Below, piece by piece: positions 45,749 through 54,919 of a stretch of DNA of 64,000 nt. Made by a program: the position numbers and the translations under genes. Position 1 is the first letter of the stretch. Each line of letters begins with the position of its first letter. Source of the DNA: JACDBE01 sp963714055 (GTDB taxonomy: Bacteria > Actinomycetota > Acidimicrobiia > Spongiisociales > UBA5794); assembly GCA_963714055.1 (NCBI GenBank), contig OY970227.1, forward strand, positions 1,612,001-1,676,000, given 5' to 3'. Under the pieces are notes generated by a model. It worked only from the letters and a program-made list of their open reading frames with translations. It searched no databases and was not told the origin of the DNA.

Positions 45749-45761
45749 TACAATCCGGCGG
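45749..45761 (+). promoter_or_regulatory. Leaderless promoter of the glycosyltransferase gene
   Basis: A near-consensus -10, TACAAT (45749-45754), lies 6 nt before the GTG start at 45761, matching leaderless initiation. No clear -35 is present. Confidence 0.55.
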
Positions 45762-46750
45762 TGAGCCAGCCCGTCCCGCAGCCGGACCTGACGCCGGTGG
45801 CGCCCCCGGAGACCGCCGAGAGCGTCGAGGTCTCGATCGTGGTTCCCTGCTACCGCAGCGGGGAATGGCTGGCGGAGCTCGTCGCCCGGACCGTCGCCAC
45901 CATGGCTGGCACGGGACGCTCGTACGAGATCATCCTCGTCAACGACGCCTCACCGGACACGACCACCTGGCCTGCCATCGAGCAGCTGAGCGCCGAGCAT
46001 GCCGAGGTGAGAGGCATCGACCTGTTGGGCAACGTCGGCCAGTTCCGGTCGACGCTGTGCGGGTTCGAAGCGGCCCGTGGCAAGGTGGTGGTCACCCTCG
46101 ACGACGACCTCCAGAACCCACCCGAGGAGATCGAGAAGCTGCTCCACGCCCTCGATGCCGACCCCGACCTCGAGGTGGTCATCGGGTCCTACGGGCGGAA
46201 GCGGCACTCGTGGTTCCGGAACCTCGGAACCAGGATGCACGCCGCGCTCAATGCCAGGCTCTACGGGAAGCCCAGGGACCTCGAGATGACCAGCTTCCGC
46301 GCCCTACGCCGCCCCGTGGTCGACGCCCTCTTGCAGCATCGCACGGTGAAGCCGATCATCGGTCCGCTCATCCTGCAGTCGACGCGGCGGATAGCCAACG
46401 TCCCGGTGGCCCACGAACCCCGCCCGTCGGGCTCGTCCGGGTGGCGGCTCGGCCGGCTGGTGGGAACCCTGGTCGACAACGTGGTCAACACCTCGACTGC
46501 CCCACTGCGGCTGGTCAGCCTGGCGGGCCTGGTGATCGCGGCGGGATCGGCGGTTCTCGGGGTGTACTACCTGGTGCGCTCGCTCGCCGGCAACATCACG
46601 GTCCCAGGATTCACCACGCTGACGATCCTCGTGGTGTTCTTCGGGGGCACGACGCTGGCCACGATCGGGTTGCTCGGCGAGTATGTGGTGCGCATCGTCA
46701 CCGAGGTCACCGGAGCACCCCGGTATGTCGTGCGGAGGACTGCCGATTGA
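45761..46750 (+). CDS. Polyprenyl-phosphate glycosyltransferase, GT2 (ArnC/GtrB/DPM1-like)
   Basis: Such enzymes move a sugar from a nucleotide to a polyprenyl-phosphate carrier at the inner face of the membrane. The 329-residue protein has the GT2 opening VSIVVPCYRSGEWLAELV near residue 28, YEIILVNDASPD near 58 and the metal site VVTLDDDLQNPPEEI near 112. The EMTSFRALRRPVVDALL segment lies near 180, and HEPRPSGSSGWRLGRLVGTL is the family loop before two C-terminal helices (VSLAGLVIAAGSAVLGVYYLV and LTILVVFFGGTTLATIGLLG). Start GTG 45761. ArnC-like enzymes commonly work after an aminotransferase and before a GT-C transferase, both of which are nearby. Confidence 0.88.
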   Translation: MSQPVPQPDLTPVAPPETAESVEVSIVVPCYRSGEWLAELVARTVATMAGTGRSYEIILVNDASPDTTTWPAIEQLSAEHAEVRGIDLLGNVGQFRSTLCGFEAARGKVVVTLDDDLQNPPEEIEKLLHALDADPDLEVVIGSYGRKRHSWFRNLGTRMHAALNARLYGKPRDLEMTSFRALRRPVVDALLQHRTVKPIIGPLILQSTRRIANVPVAHEPRPSGSSGWRLGRLVGTLVDNVVNTSTAPLRLVSLAGLVIAAGSAVLGVYYLVRSLAGNITVPGFTTLTILVVFFGGTTLATIGLLGEYVVRIVTEVTGAPRYVVRRTAD

Positions 46751-46751
46751 G

Positions 46752-47471
46752 TCAGTTGGTCCGGTGCGAACGGCCGACGTGCAGCCCGCACTCGGTCCTG
46801 CCCTGGACATCGGCCCACCGCCCGGAGCGGTCGTCGCCGAGGCCGAAGGTCGGCACCGTGCACGGAGCGCAACCGATCGAGGTGTAGCCCCTCTCGTAGA
46901 GGGGGTGCCGGGGAATGTCGTTCTCGGCGGCATAGGTCTCGACGTTGATCCATGCCCAGTCTCGCAACGGGTTGGCCTTGTTGATCAACTCGCCGGTGAG
47001 CAACTGATGGACCTCGGTCAGCTCCAGGTGGCGTCGGGTCCCGGCCTGTTCGGTCCGGACCGCGGTGAACCACAGGTCGTGCCCGGACAGCGCCTCGTCG
47101 GCAGGCCACACCTTGCGCAGCTCACAGCAACGCGCCGGGTCGAGGGCGTGCTGCTTGCCGTACTCCGCCTCGTGCTCGGCCACCGACGTGGGAGGCGAGG
47201 TGACCGTGAGGTTGAGGTCCCACCGGTCGACCAGCATGTCGAGGAACTCGATCGTCTCCGGGAAGTGGTACCCGGTGTCGACGAAGATGACGTCGATGTC
47301 GGGGTCGTGCGCCACCAGCAGGTGGAGCAGCACGAGACCACCCAACTGCATGGAACAGGTGACCGCCGGGCTCTCGGAGTTTGCGAGAGTGAGCCGGATG
47401 TGCCGATCGGCACGGTCGACGGCGTCGACGGTGTCGTCGTACAGCTTGGGCAGGGGAAGTGCGGTCGTCAT
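46752..47471 (-). CDS. cysH: Phosphoadenylyl-/adenylyl-sulfate reductase
   Basis: CysH reduces activated sulfate (APS or PAPS) to sulfite. The 239-residue protein has the PP-loop-like region VTCSMQLGGLVLLHLLV near residue 37, VIFVDTGYHFPETIEFLDML near 62, and RCCELRKVWP near 115. It also has YTSIGCAPCTVPTFG near 200 and the C-terminal active-site GRTECGLH. The Cys-Cys and CxxC pairs match the [4Fe-4S] ligand set of plant-type/APS-using reductases, so APS is the more likely substrate. It is convergent with the glycosyltransferase (stops 1 nt apart) and sits alone, without visible cysDN/cysI. In this context it could supply sulfite to the ComA-like synthase. Confidence 0.88.
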   Translation of the reverse strand: MTTALPLPKLYDDTVDAVDRADRHIRLTLANSESPAVTCSMQLGGLVLLHLLVAHDPDIDVIFVDTGYHFPETIEFLDMLVDRWDLNLTVTSPPTSVAEHEAEYGKQHALDPARCCELRKVWPADEALSGHDLWFTAVRTEQAGTRRHLELTEVHQLLTGELINKANPLRDWAWINVETYAAENDIPRHPLYERGYTSIGCAPCTVPTFGLGDDRSGRWADVQGRTECGLHVGRSHRTN

Positions 47472-47578
47472 TCCTCGTCCGGGGGGAGGCAGAGGTTACC
47501 TGCCGCGCCGACGGGGTGCGCCGTGAGGAGTCTGCGCAGTCGTGGTCGGGCGGTCGTCGGTCGCAGCTCCGGCAGCGA

Positions 47579-49317
47579 TCACGACTCACCAACGTCGCCA
47601 CCAGGCTGCGTGCTGGGAACCGCGGCCGAGCCGTCGACGGCCTCGGCACTGGGCTGGCACACCGCCAACGGGCCGCCGCCGGTGACCCGGAGCAGCACCA
47701 GGGCGCCGGCGTCCTCCGGGTAGAGGAGCACGTGGTCGCCGGTCAACTCGATGGTCTTCTCACCGGAGCCGTAGCTGTCGATATACGACATTTCGACGGT
47801 TGTGGGAACGGTGACCCCGAGGGCGATCGAGGGGTTGTCGACTGTCCGGATGCTGAGGGAGTCGCCGTTGGGCACGCGCTGGCACGAGTGTCCGGCCGGC
47901 CCCGGTCGCACCGACATCCGCATCAGGCCCCGCGCCAGCTGCTCGGTGACACCGGCCTGTGACGGATCCGGCTCCCAGCCCTCGGCCATCAAGGTTCTCA
48001 CCAAACTGATCCTTATGTCTGCACCCGGCGGCGTTGGCTGCGGGAAGAGCGTGTTCGCACCGAGGGCGGGCTCTCCCGCCGCCAACAACAGGCCGACGGC
48101 GTGGGTGCGATCGCGTACCCCGGCGGAGATGTCTTCCCAGAACTCCAGGCCGTCGCTGAATCGGACTGCGTTGCCGGCGACGACCACGGCGACGACGGCG
48201 GCGACCGCCAGCCTCCGGACCGTGGCGCGTTCACCGAGGCGGATGTGGGGCACTACCGCAGGTACGAGGAACAGCGACAGCAGGTACCCATAACGGGTGG
48301 CTCCGATGCCGATGGTCCCGGACTCGACCCGGACCACGATCGCCATCGTCATCCACACCACCGCCATCACAATCCACACTGCCTCGAAAGCCCCGAGCCT
48401 TCGCCGGAAGGACCACACGCAGCAGCGCGCCGGCGAGCACCACGACGAGGACCGGCCCGTACTCCGCGGGGAAGGCGAGCGTTCGAGCCAGCGCCGGCGC
48501 CATCATCTCCCAGAGGTTGGTGGGTACGGCGAGCAGGGAGTCGAGGTCGATCGAGGTCGACGTTGCACCGGTGTCCTCGGCGGTCGCCAGCCAGCCCAGG
48601 TAGACGACGGCAGCGGGGACGAACCCGGGGGCGACCCGCCAGAACCGGCCGAGGCACAGGCCGACGATCCCCAGTGCCGCCGCGCCGGCGACGCCCGAGC
48701 TGGTGCTGACCACCAATACGAGGATGAGGCCGGCGAAGACCAGCTGATCGCTCCAGATCCATCGTGGCCCACCGGCGGCGTACATGGCGGCGGCAAGGGC
48801 GACCGCTGGGACCACGAGGTGGTGTCCGATCGTGGCGGCGGTCAGGAAGGTCGACGACCCGTAGAACAGCAGCACGGCCAGGGTGATCCAGGCGACTGTC
48901 GGGTCGGCGCCGCGTCTCCGCATCACCAGCCAGAGCACGTAGACCATCGCACCGTATCCCGAACACTCGAGGCAGCAGGAACCACGGCCAGTAGTCGAGC
49001 CCGACCCGCTCGTAGATGAACTGGTACACGAGGGCGACCGGGAATTGGAGATGGCCGGCATGGGGCTTCGCCAGCGTGGTGAGATCGGCCAGATCACGGT
49101 TGACCAAGAAGTCCCAGGCATCACCGAAGAACCACCCGTTGGTGCTGCCGAGCATGGTGACCACCATCGACACCACGGTGCCGCCGGCAGCGATCAGCAG
49201 GTCCCGCCTCGACGGCGTCGGGGCAGGCCAGAAGAACCGCTCCGTGCTCGATAGGGGTGCGAGCCTGGACGGGGCGGTCAGATCACCGGTCGCCGTCGAG
49301 TCGCCCGAGCCACGCAT
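47579..49317 (-). CDS. GT-C-like multi-pass membrane protein, paralog C, two frameshifts
   Basis: This is a polytopic membrane protein of about 580 residues. It begins at ATG 49317 (MRGSGDSTATGDL, ribosome site GAGGTGG). It continues RDLLIAAGGTVVSMVVTML, then the first outside loop with DAWDFLVNRDLADL and PHAGHLQFPVALVYQ, then frame changes near 48957 and 48395. The later frames give VFGYGAMVYVLWLVMRRRGADP, further helices, and the C-terminal outside domain (GYLLSLFLVPAVVPH to QPGGDVGES). The Asp-rich first loop and 9-10 helices resemble GT-C glycosyltransferases. It is in frame with paralog B, with no stop between, so a fusion is possible. Likely moves sugars from a polyprenyl carrier. Confidence 0.6.
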
Positions 49318-51006
49318 GCGCCCGTCCACCTCGCTCAGGCTTCGCCGCGCTCGGCAGATCTGGAGTGGCGCGCCGTCGGTGACCCGGAACACGACCAGGG
49401 CGCTGGCGCCTTCCGGGTAGCTGAGGATGTGATCTTCGGCGAGCTCGACACTGCGCTCACCAGAGCCGTAGCGGTCGACGTACGAGATGTCGACGTCGGT
49501 ACGGGTCCCGACCCCGAGCCCGATCGTCGGGTACTCGGTCGTTCGAACGCCGAGGCTCTCGCCGACTTCCACCTGCTGGCAAGCGTGCCCTGCAGGCCCG
49601 GGTTCGATCGCCATCCGCATCACGCCCCTCGCCACTTGCTCGTAGAGACCGGCTGCGGCGAGGTCCGGCACCCAGCCCTCGCTTTGGGACACACGTCGCA
49701 CCCAGCCCACGGTCATGGATCTGAGTCCGGGCGCCCGGTCGGCGAAGAGGCTGCTCGTCTCGACGGCCGGCTCCCCTGCCGCGGCCAGGATGGCGATGGC
49801 TTGAATCCGACCGCGCACCTCGGAAGTCTCCGACGCCCACCAGTCCAGCCCCGTCTTGAGCTGGACGGCGTTCCCGGAGACGACCAACACGGCGGCGCCG
49901 ATGGCCACCCACCGCACGACGACGCTTCGGCTCAGCCGAACGTGGGGCACGATCGCGGGTACCAGGAGCCAGGTGATCATGTAGCCATAGCGGGCAGCGG
50001 CCGGACTGATCGGACCGGGGACCACTCTCGACACGATCGTCATCGTCATCCAGATGACGGCGGTTAGCAGCCATACCGCCTCGAACGGACCCAACCGGTC
50101 GCGGACGGTCCAGACCAACAGCAGCCCCGCCACGAGTAGGGCCAGGGCCGGCCCCAGGCTGGACGGGAGAGAGAGGGTGCGGGCCACCGTCGGCGCCACC
50201 ATGTCCCACATCGTCCCGGGCACAGCCAGCAGCCCCTTCAGCCCCAACGACGACGTGCCCCCGCCCGGGTTGGCGATCAGCCACGTCAGGTAAGCCACCG
50301 CGGCGGGAACGAACGGTGGGGCCACCGTGCGGAACCTCCCCAGGCAGACACCGACGATCCCCAGAGCCGCCACACCGGCGATCCCTGTGCTCGTGCTCAC
50401 CACCATCACCAGGGCGAGAACGGCGAAGGTCACCTGATCTCCCCAGGTCCAGCGCGGACCGCCGGCGACGTACATCGACGCGGCAAGGGCGAGCGCCGGG
50501 AACACGAGATGGTGTCCGATCGTGGCGATGTTGAGAAAGGCTGACGAGCCGAGGATCAACAGGCCGCCCAATGCGATCCAGGAGACGATCGGGTCGGCTC
50601 CCCGCCTCCGCAGCACGACCCACATCACGTAGGTCATGGCGCCGTAGCCGACGACGCGGGGAACCACGAACCACGGCCAGTAGTCGAACCCGAGCTGCTC
50701 GTGGATGATCTGGTAGACGACGGCGACCGGTAGCTGCAGATGCCCGGAGTGGGGATCGAGCAGTGAGCCGAAGTCGTCGAGAGAGCGGGTGAGCAGGAAG
50801 TCCCAGTCGTCGATGTAGTACCACCGATCGGTGCTCCAAATCAGGATCGCGGCCATCGAGACGATCGTGAGGATCCCGGCAACAACCAGGTCACGTGGCG
50901 GCGGCCCCGGGGCAGGCCACGCAAACCGGGATCGGTCCGGTTCATGGCCGGGTCGGTCGACGAGGTCCGGAGATTCGAGGTGGTTGGTGGCGACGATTGC
51001 AATCAC
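49318..51006 (-). CDS. GT-C-like multi-pass membrane protein, paralog B
   Basis: The protein has 563 residues before the presumed start of paralog C, with no in-frame stop between the two; another frame would stop at 49278. From GTG 51006: a cytoplasmic tail, RDLVVAGILTIVSMAAILIW, the outside loop IDDWDFLLTRSLDDFGSLLD with HSGHLQLPVAVVYQIIH, VVGYGAMTYVMWVVLRRRGA, and about eight more helices. A soluble C-terminal domain holds VARGVMRMAIEPGPAGHACQ and VDISYVDRYGSGERSVELAE. Asp residues in the first loop fit the GT-C pattern. It is clearly homologous to its two neighbours, and all three lie in one direction. Confidence 0.6.
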
Positions 51007-51064
51007 CCCGATGCCGGTGGCGAGCAGACCTGCAAGGCGGTGAGAGGGCCGATCGGGTTGACGT

Positions 51065-52681
51065 TCACCTCACCGTCGAGGCCGTCGGGGAATCGGATGA
51101 GGGTTGGCCCGTCGACTCGAGCACCCTCCGACCGATGCCTTGGTCGTCGGTGAACCGCAGCCGCACCGCGACCGGCTCTGCGGGATGGAGCACCATTCCA
51201 TTCGGATAGTCGGTTGTCGACACCGTCAGGCTCCTATCCACGGGAACACAGCTGGGACCGGCCGTTCCCGGCTCGATGCTCATGCGGAGGATCCCGCGGG
51301 CGATCTCCGCGGACTCATCGACATCATCTTCGGCGCCCGATGGCTCGTCAGGAATCCACCCTTCGGCGAGCATCTGGGTTACTCCGTCGACCGTCAGCCC
51401 CTCGTGGGGCACTTCACCGCTTGCAGGGAGGTCGAGCCGCGACGAACCGATCGCAGGTTCTCCGTCCATGATCAGACCGGCGACGGCGCTGAGATGCTGT
51501 CTCGCCGTGGTTGCGGCCAGCTCGACACGGTCGAGAGAGGCGACGAGCGCGTTGAGGCTGCCGGCTACCACGAGGATCGCAACCACCGAGAGGACGATCA
51601 CCCGGGGCGATCCCTCGCCCACCCCGACGTGTGGGAGCACCGCCGGGACCAGCAACCACGCAACGGCGAAGACGTAGGGTTCGGCCAGCGGGTCGAGCTC
51701 GCCCGGCGTCGCCGCCGTCAGCGTGATCACCAGGACGAAAAGAACGGCGGTGACGATCCAGACGTGGTCGAACGTGGTCAGCCGGCCACGTACGCCCCAG
51801 AGGACCAGTGCGGCGACGATGACAATGGCGAGCACCGGGCCGTACGACGCCGGCAGCGCCACTGCCTGCGACACGGCACCGCCGAGCATCGACCACGCCG
51901 TCTCAGGTACGCGGAGCACCGTGTCCATGGACAGGTCGGTCACCCGGCCGGCCCAGCCCTCCTGCCAGACGAGCCATCCCCCGTAGACGACCACGGCACC
52001 GAGGACGCTCGGAAGGACCGCCCGGAACCGGCCGCGGGCGGCGGCGACCACGGCCAGCGACGCCACCGCAGCCACGCCTGCGACGTCGCTCACCACCATG
52101 AGGACCATCAGCCCACCGAGGAGGACGCGATCGCTCGTGCCTGTCGGGCCGCCGCCGTCGAGCATGGCCGCCGCCAGGGCCAATGCCGGCAGGACGACGA
52201 AGAACCCGATGTCGGAGCTGCCCAGGAACCCGGATGGCCCCAACAGGAGGAGCCCGCCGAGCGCGATCCATCCGATGGCGGGATCCGTGCCGCGGCGCCG
52301 CAGCACGACCCACATCACGTAGGTCATCGCGGCGTATCCGATCACCCGTGGCAGGAAGTGCCACGGCCAGAACTCGAACCCCACAGCAGAGAGGAGCACC
52401 TGGGTGGTGACCGCCGACGGGAGCTCGAGATGGCCGTCGTGCGGGCGGAACAGGCTGGCGATGTCGCCGATGCCGCGGTCGAGCAGCAGGTCCCAGGCGT
52501 CACCGGCGAACCAGGCCTCCCGGCCGAGGTACAACACGACACCCATGGACACCAAGGCAACGAACGCGGCGAGGAGTAGGTCGCGCGGCGGCGGCATCGG
52601 ATGCGGCCACGGAAAGCGAGTGCTCTCGTGGACCGGAACGGGCGCCGCCTCGTGGGTTGGCGGAGCCTCGCCGACGGGCAT
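51065..52681 (-). CDS. GT-C-like multi-pass membrane protein, paralog A
   Basis: The 538-residue protein is intact and the most upstream of the three paralogs. It shares RDLLLAAFVALVSMGVVLYL, GDAWDLLLDRGIGDIASLF with HDGHLELPSAVTTQ, VIGYAAMTYVMWVVLRRRG, the helix bundle, and the C-terminal IARGILRMSIEPGTAGPSC domain ending RVLESTGQPSSDSPTASTVR. GT-C enzymes use lipid-linked sugars and have Asp residues in their first outer loop, as here. Which glycan is built is unknown. The next gene upstream is a methyltransferase on the same strand. Confidence 0.65.
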   Translation of the reverse strand: MPVGEAPPTHEAAPVPVHESTRFPWPHPMPPPRDLLLAAFVALVSMGVVLYLGREAWFAGDAWDLLLDRGIGDIASLFRPHDGHLELPSAVTTQVLLSAVGFEFWPWHFLPRVIGYAAMTYVMWVVLRRRGTDPAIGWIALGGLLLLGPSGFLGSSDIGFFVVLPALALAAAMLDGGGPTGTSDRVLLGGLMVLMVVSDVAGVAAVASLAVVAAARGRFRAVLPSVLGAVVVYGGWLVWQEGWAGRVTDLSMDTVLRVPETAWSMLGGAVSQAVALPASYGPVLAIVIVAALVLWGVRGRLTTFDHVWIVTAVLFVLVITLTAATPGELDPLAEPYVFAVAWLLVPAVLPHVGVGEGSPRVIVLSVVAILVVAGSLNALVASLDRVELAATTARQHLSAVAGLIMDGEPAIGSSRLDLPASGEVPHEGLTVDGVTQMLAEGWIPDEPSGAEDDVDESAEIARGILRMSIEPGTAGPSCVPVDRSLTVSTTDYPNGMVLHPAEPVAVRLRFTDDQGIGRRVLESTGQPSSDSPTASTVR

Positions 52682-52749
52682 GGCGGGAGACTAGGAAGGT
52701 TCTGGCGAAGCCGAAAGCTCCGCCTTCGGCGTTGCCTCTGGGCCGCCCG

Positions 52750-53580
52750 TCAGCCCGGATTGACCGCCACGGCCAGGATGCTGGTACCGAAGCGCATCCG
52801 GCCCCCCCGCTCCACCACCGACACCTCCCGATCGAGGGCCGCCATCAGCGCCCGCCCCAGGAGCCCGCGGTCGGAGCGGTGGTCGGCGGCGGCCGCTTCG
52901 GTCGAGCCCACCGTGCGGAGCCCGAGCCGGCTGGGCACCGACCGCACCACCAGCACCGGCACGGGAAGCGGCCGGAAGATGTACGAGGCGTACTGGACGC
53001 CGAAGCCCGAACGGAGCAGCACCCGCCGCAATGTCGCTTCGGTGTAGCGGCGGAAGTGGCCGGCTCGGACGTCGTCTACCGACCACAGCCATCGGTAGGC
53101 GGGGACGGTGAGGTAGAGCCTGCCGCCGGTGGGCAAGAGAGAACGGAGACGCACCAGGAATCCGGCGTCGTCCTCGACGTGCTCGAGCACGTCGAAGATG
53201 CCGGCGGCGGGCAGCGTGCCGGGGAGGAACCCGGCGCTGTCGAGGCTGGCGTTGACCACGGGTCGCAGCCCGCGGCCGTGGGCAGTGGCCGCCCCGGATG
53301 CCCCCGGCTCTATGACAACCGACGCAAACCCCGCCTCGTCGAGGTGGAAGGCGAGCATGCCGTTGCCGCCACCTATGTCGAACAGCGGCCCGCCCGGAGG
53401 AAGACGGCGCAAGGTCGCCAGGATGCATCGGGCCCGATGCCGGAACCAGAAGGATGACTCCTCGAATTGGTGGCAGCGAGCGTGGCCGCCCTCGGGGTAC
53501 GAGACGTCGTCGACATCGGACGCCACCCACAAACCGGGTTTCTCCTCGACGAGGCCCGGGGCCAGCGAGGTGAGGTCCAT
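52750..53580 (-). CDS. Class I SAM-dependent methyltransferase
   Basis: The 276-residue protein has a SAM-binding loop PLFDIGGGNGMLAFHLDEAG near residue 66, an acidic strand end FASVVIEPGASG, and motif GIFDVLEHVEDDAGFLVRLR near residue 127. The C-terminal part is hydrophobic (YIFRPLPVPVLVVRSVPSRL). The N-terminal SDVDDVSYPEGGHARCHQFE segment occurs in methyltransferases of sugar and polysaccharide loci. It lies between the flippase-like and GT-C-like genes on the same strand, so it probably modifies the glycan or its lipid carrier. Intact. Confidence 0.75.
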   Translation of the reverse strand: MDLTSLAPGLVEEKPGLWVASDVDDVSYPEGGHARCHQFEESSFWFRHRARCILATLRRLPPGGPLFDIGGGNGMLAFHLDEAGFASVVIEPGASGAATAHGRGLRPVVNASLDSAGFLPGTLPAAGIFDVLEHVEDDAGFLVRLRSLLPTGGRLYLTVPAYRWLWSVDDVRAGHFRRYTEATLRRVLLRSGFGVQYASYIFRPLPVPVLVVRSVPSRLGLRTVGSTEAAAADHRSDRGLLGRALMAALDREVSVVERGGRMRFGTSILAVAVNPG

Positions 53581-53607
53581 GGCGCGCTCCTTCCTTCGTC
53601 CCCGACC

Positions 53608-54846
53608 CTAGGGAGCCACCGGACCGGCGGTGCGCCGGTCGGCGGCGAGCATCAGCGCCAGCGAGACGACCTCGGCCACGATGAAGGCGAGCGCCACCCG
53701 GGTCAGGGCGTCGTCGGATGCCACCAGGAGCACGGCGGTCGCCGCCACGAAGGCGACCACCCACGAAACCGTGATCGCCGGCGTGGCCGCCCGTGCCACG
53801 AGGAGGAGCACGGCGACAAGCCCCATCAGGGCCACCGCGCTCCCCGCGGCGACGATGGCCACCACCGATGCCTGTGGCGCCACCCCGGTGCCGAAGATCA
53901 GGTCGACGAGGGCGGGCCCGATCCACCAGCCGAGCAAGCCCCCGATCAACGCCCCGGCGAGACCGACGGCGGCGACCCCGGTCCTGAGGCGGCTCAACCG
54001 GCCTTCGTTGCCCGACGCCGCCAGCCGGGTCAACGGGCCCGTGCCCCGCGAGGCCAGCCCGAGGGCGATGAGGTAGGGGGCGCGGAACAGGGCCATGGTG
54101 GCGAAGAGCGCGGTGACCTGGGCGGGAGCGCCTCCGATGGCGGCGAGCACGGCGGGCCCGGCGTTGAGTGCGATCTGGGAGAGGAGCACGCCCCCGGCGA
54201 GGCCACCGAGGAACCCGGCCACCGGCACGGCCGACCCGCCGCCATCCGACCGGAGGGACAGGACGCTGGGCCAGATGAGCAGGATCACCGGCCCGACTGC
54301 GATGGCGGCGGCGAACCAGGCGACCGAGCCACCGAGGGCAACGACGAGCCCACAGGCGAGCAGCCGGACGACGGCGTCGGCGGCGATGGCGACACCCGTG
54401 GCGACGAACCGCCTTCGCCCGGAGAGGACACCTCGCAGGTATCCGGTGACGGCGCTGCCTGCCGTGACCAGCAGCACGAGAACCGGCCACAGCGGCGTCG
54501 ACGAGCCGAAGAAGCGCACCCGGAGAACGACGGCGAGGGCAGTCAGCACCGCCGCACCGGCAACCGTCAGCACGACGAGTTGGGGCAACGCCCGCCTCAC
54601 CCCTCCCTCGCCCTGGTCGACCTGGAAGGTGCGGATGATCCAATGCTGGATGGGGAAGGTGAACACGGCGACCGACATCGCCCAGAACGTCCACATCACC
54701 GACACCGGAGCGAAGTCGGCGGCGCCATAGGCGCGTGTCCCGACGGCGACGAGGGCGTAGGAGGCGATCCCGTTGACCGTCGACCCCACCAACAAGGCGA
54801 CGGAGTCGCGGGCCAGGGCACGGTGCGTTGGGCCGATTGTCGCCAC
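53608..54846 (-). CDS. Flippase-like polysaccharide export protein (MATE/Wzx type)
   Basis: Wzx-type proteins turn lipid-linked glycans across the membrane. The protein of about 413 residues has 11-12 hydrophobic helices from SVALLVGSTVNGIASYALVA to VALAFIVAEVVSLALMLAAD, with the typical N-terminal block VGTRAYGAADFAPVSVMWTF near residue 32. The frame is open upstream, but the segment before GTG 54846 (VATIGPTHRALARD) is low-complexity and overlaps the haem gene region, so this start is the best guess. It is the first gene of the surface-glycan block after the haem operon, 73 nt downstream of hemG on the same strand. Confidence 0.7.
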   Translation of the reverse strand: MATIGPTHRALARDSVALLVGSTVNGIASYALVAVGTRAYGAADFAPVSVMWTFWAMSVAVFTFPIQHWIIRTFQVDQGEGGVRRALPQLVVLTVAGAAVLTALAVVLRVRFFGSSTPLWPVLVLLVTAGSAVTGYLRGVLSGRRRFVATGVAIAADAVVRLLACGLVVALGGSVAWFAAAIAVGPVILLIWPSVLSLRSDGGGSAVPVAGFLGGLAGGVLLSQIALNAGPAVLAAIGGAPAQVTALFATMALFRAPYLIALGLASRGTGPLTRLAASGNEGRLSRLRTGVAAVGLAGALIGGLLGWWIGPALVDLIFGTGVAPQASVVAIVAAGSAVALMGLVAVLLLVARAATPAITVSWVVAFVAATAVLLVASDDALTRVALAFIVAEVVSLALMLAADRRTAGPVAP

Positions 54847-54919
54847 CTCGGGTCGACGGCCCGCCGAACCGGGGCCGGGAGCCGATGAGTCTACGAGGGA
54901 GGCCCCGAAGTCGCCTCGC

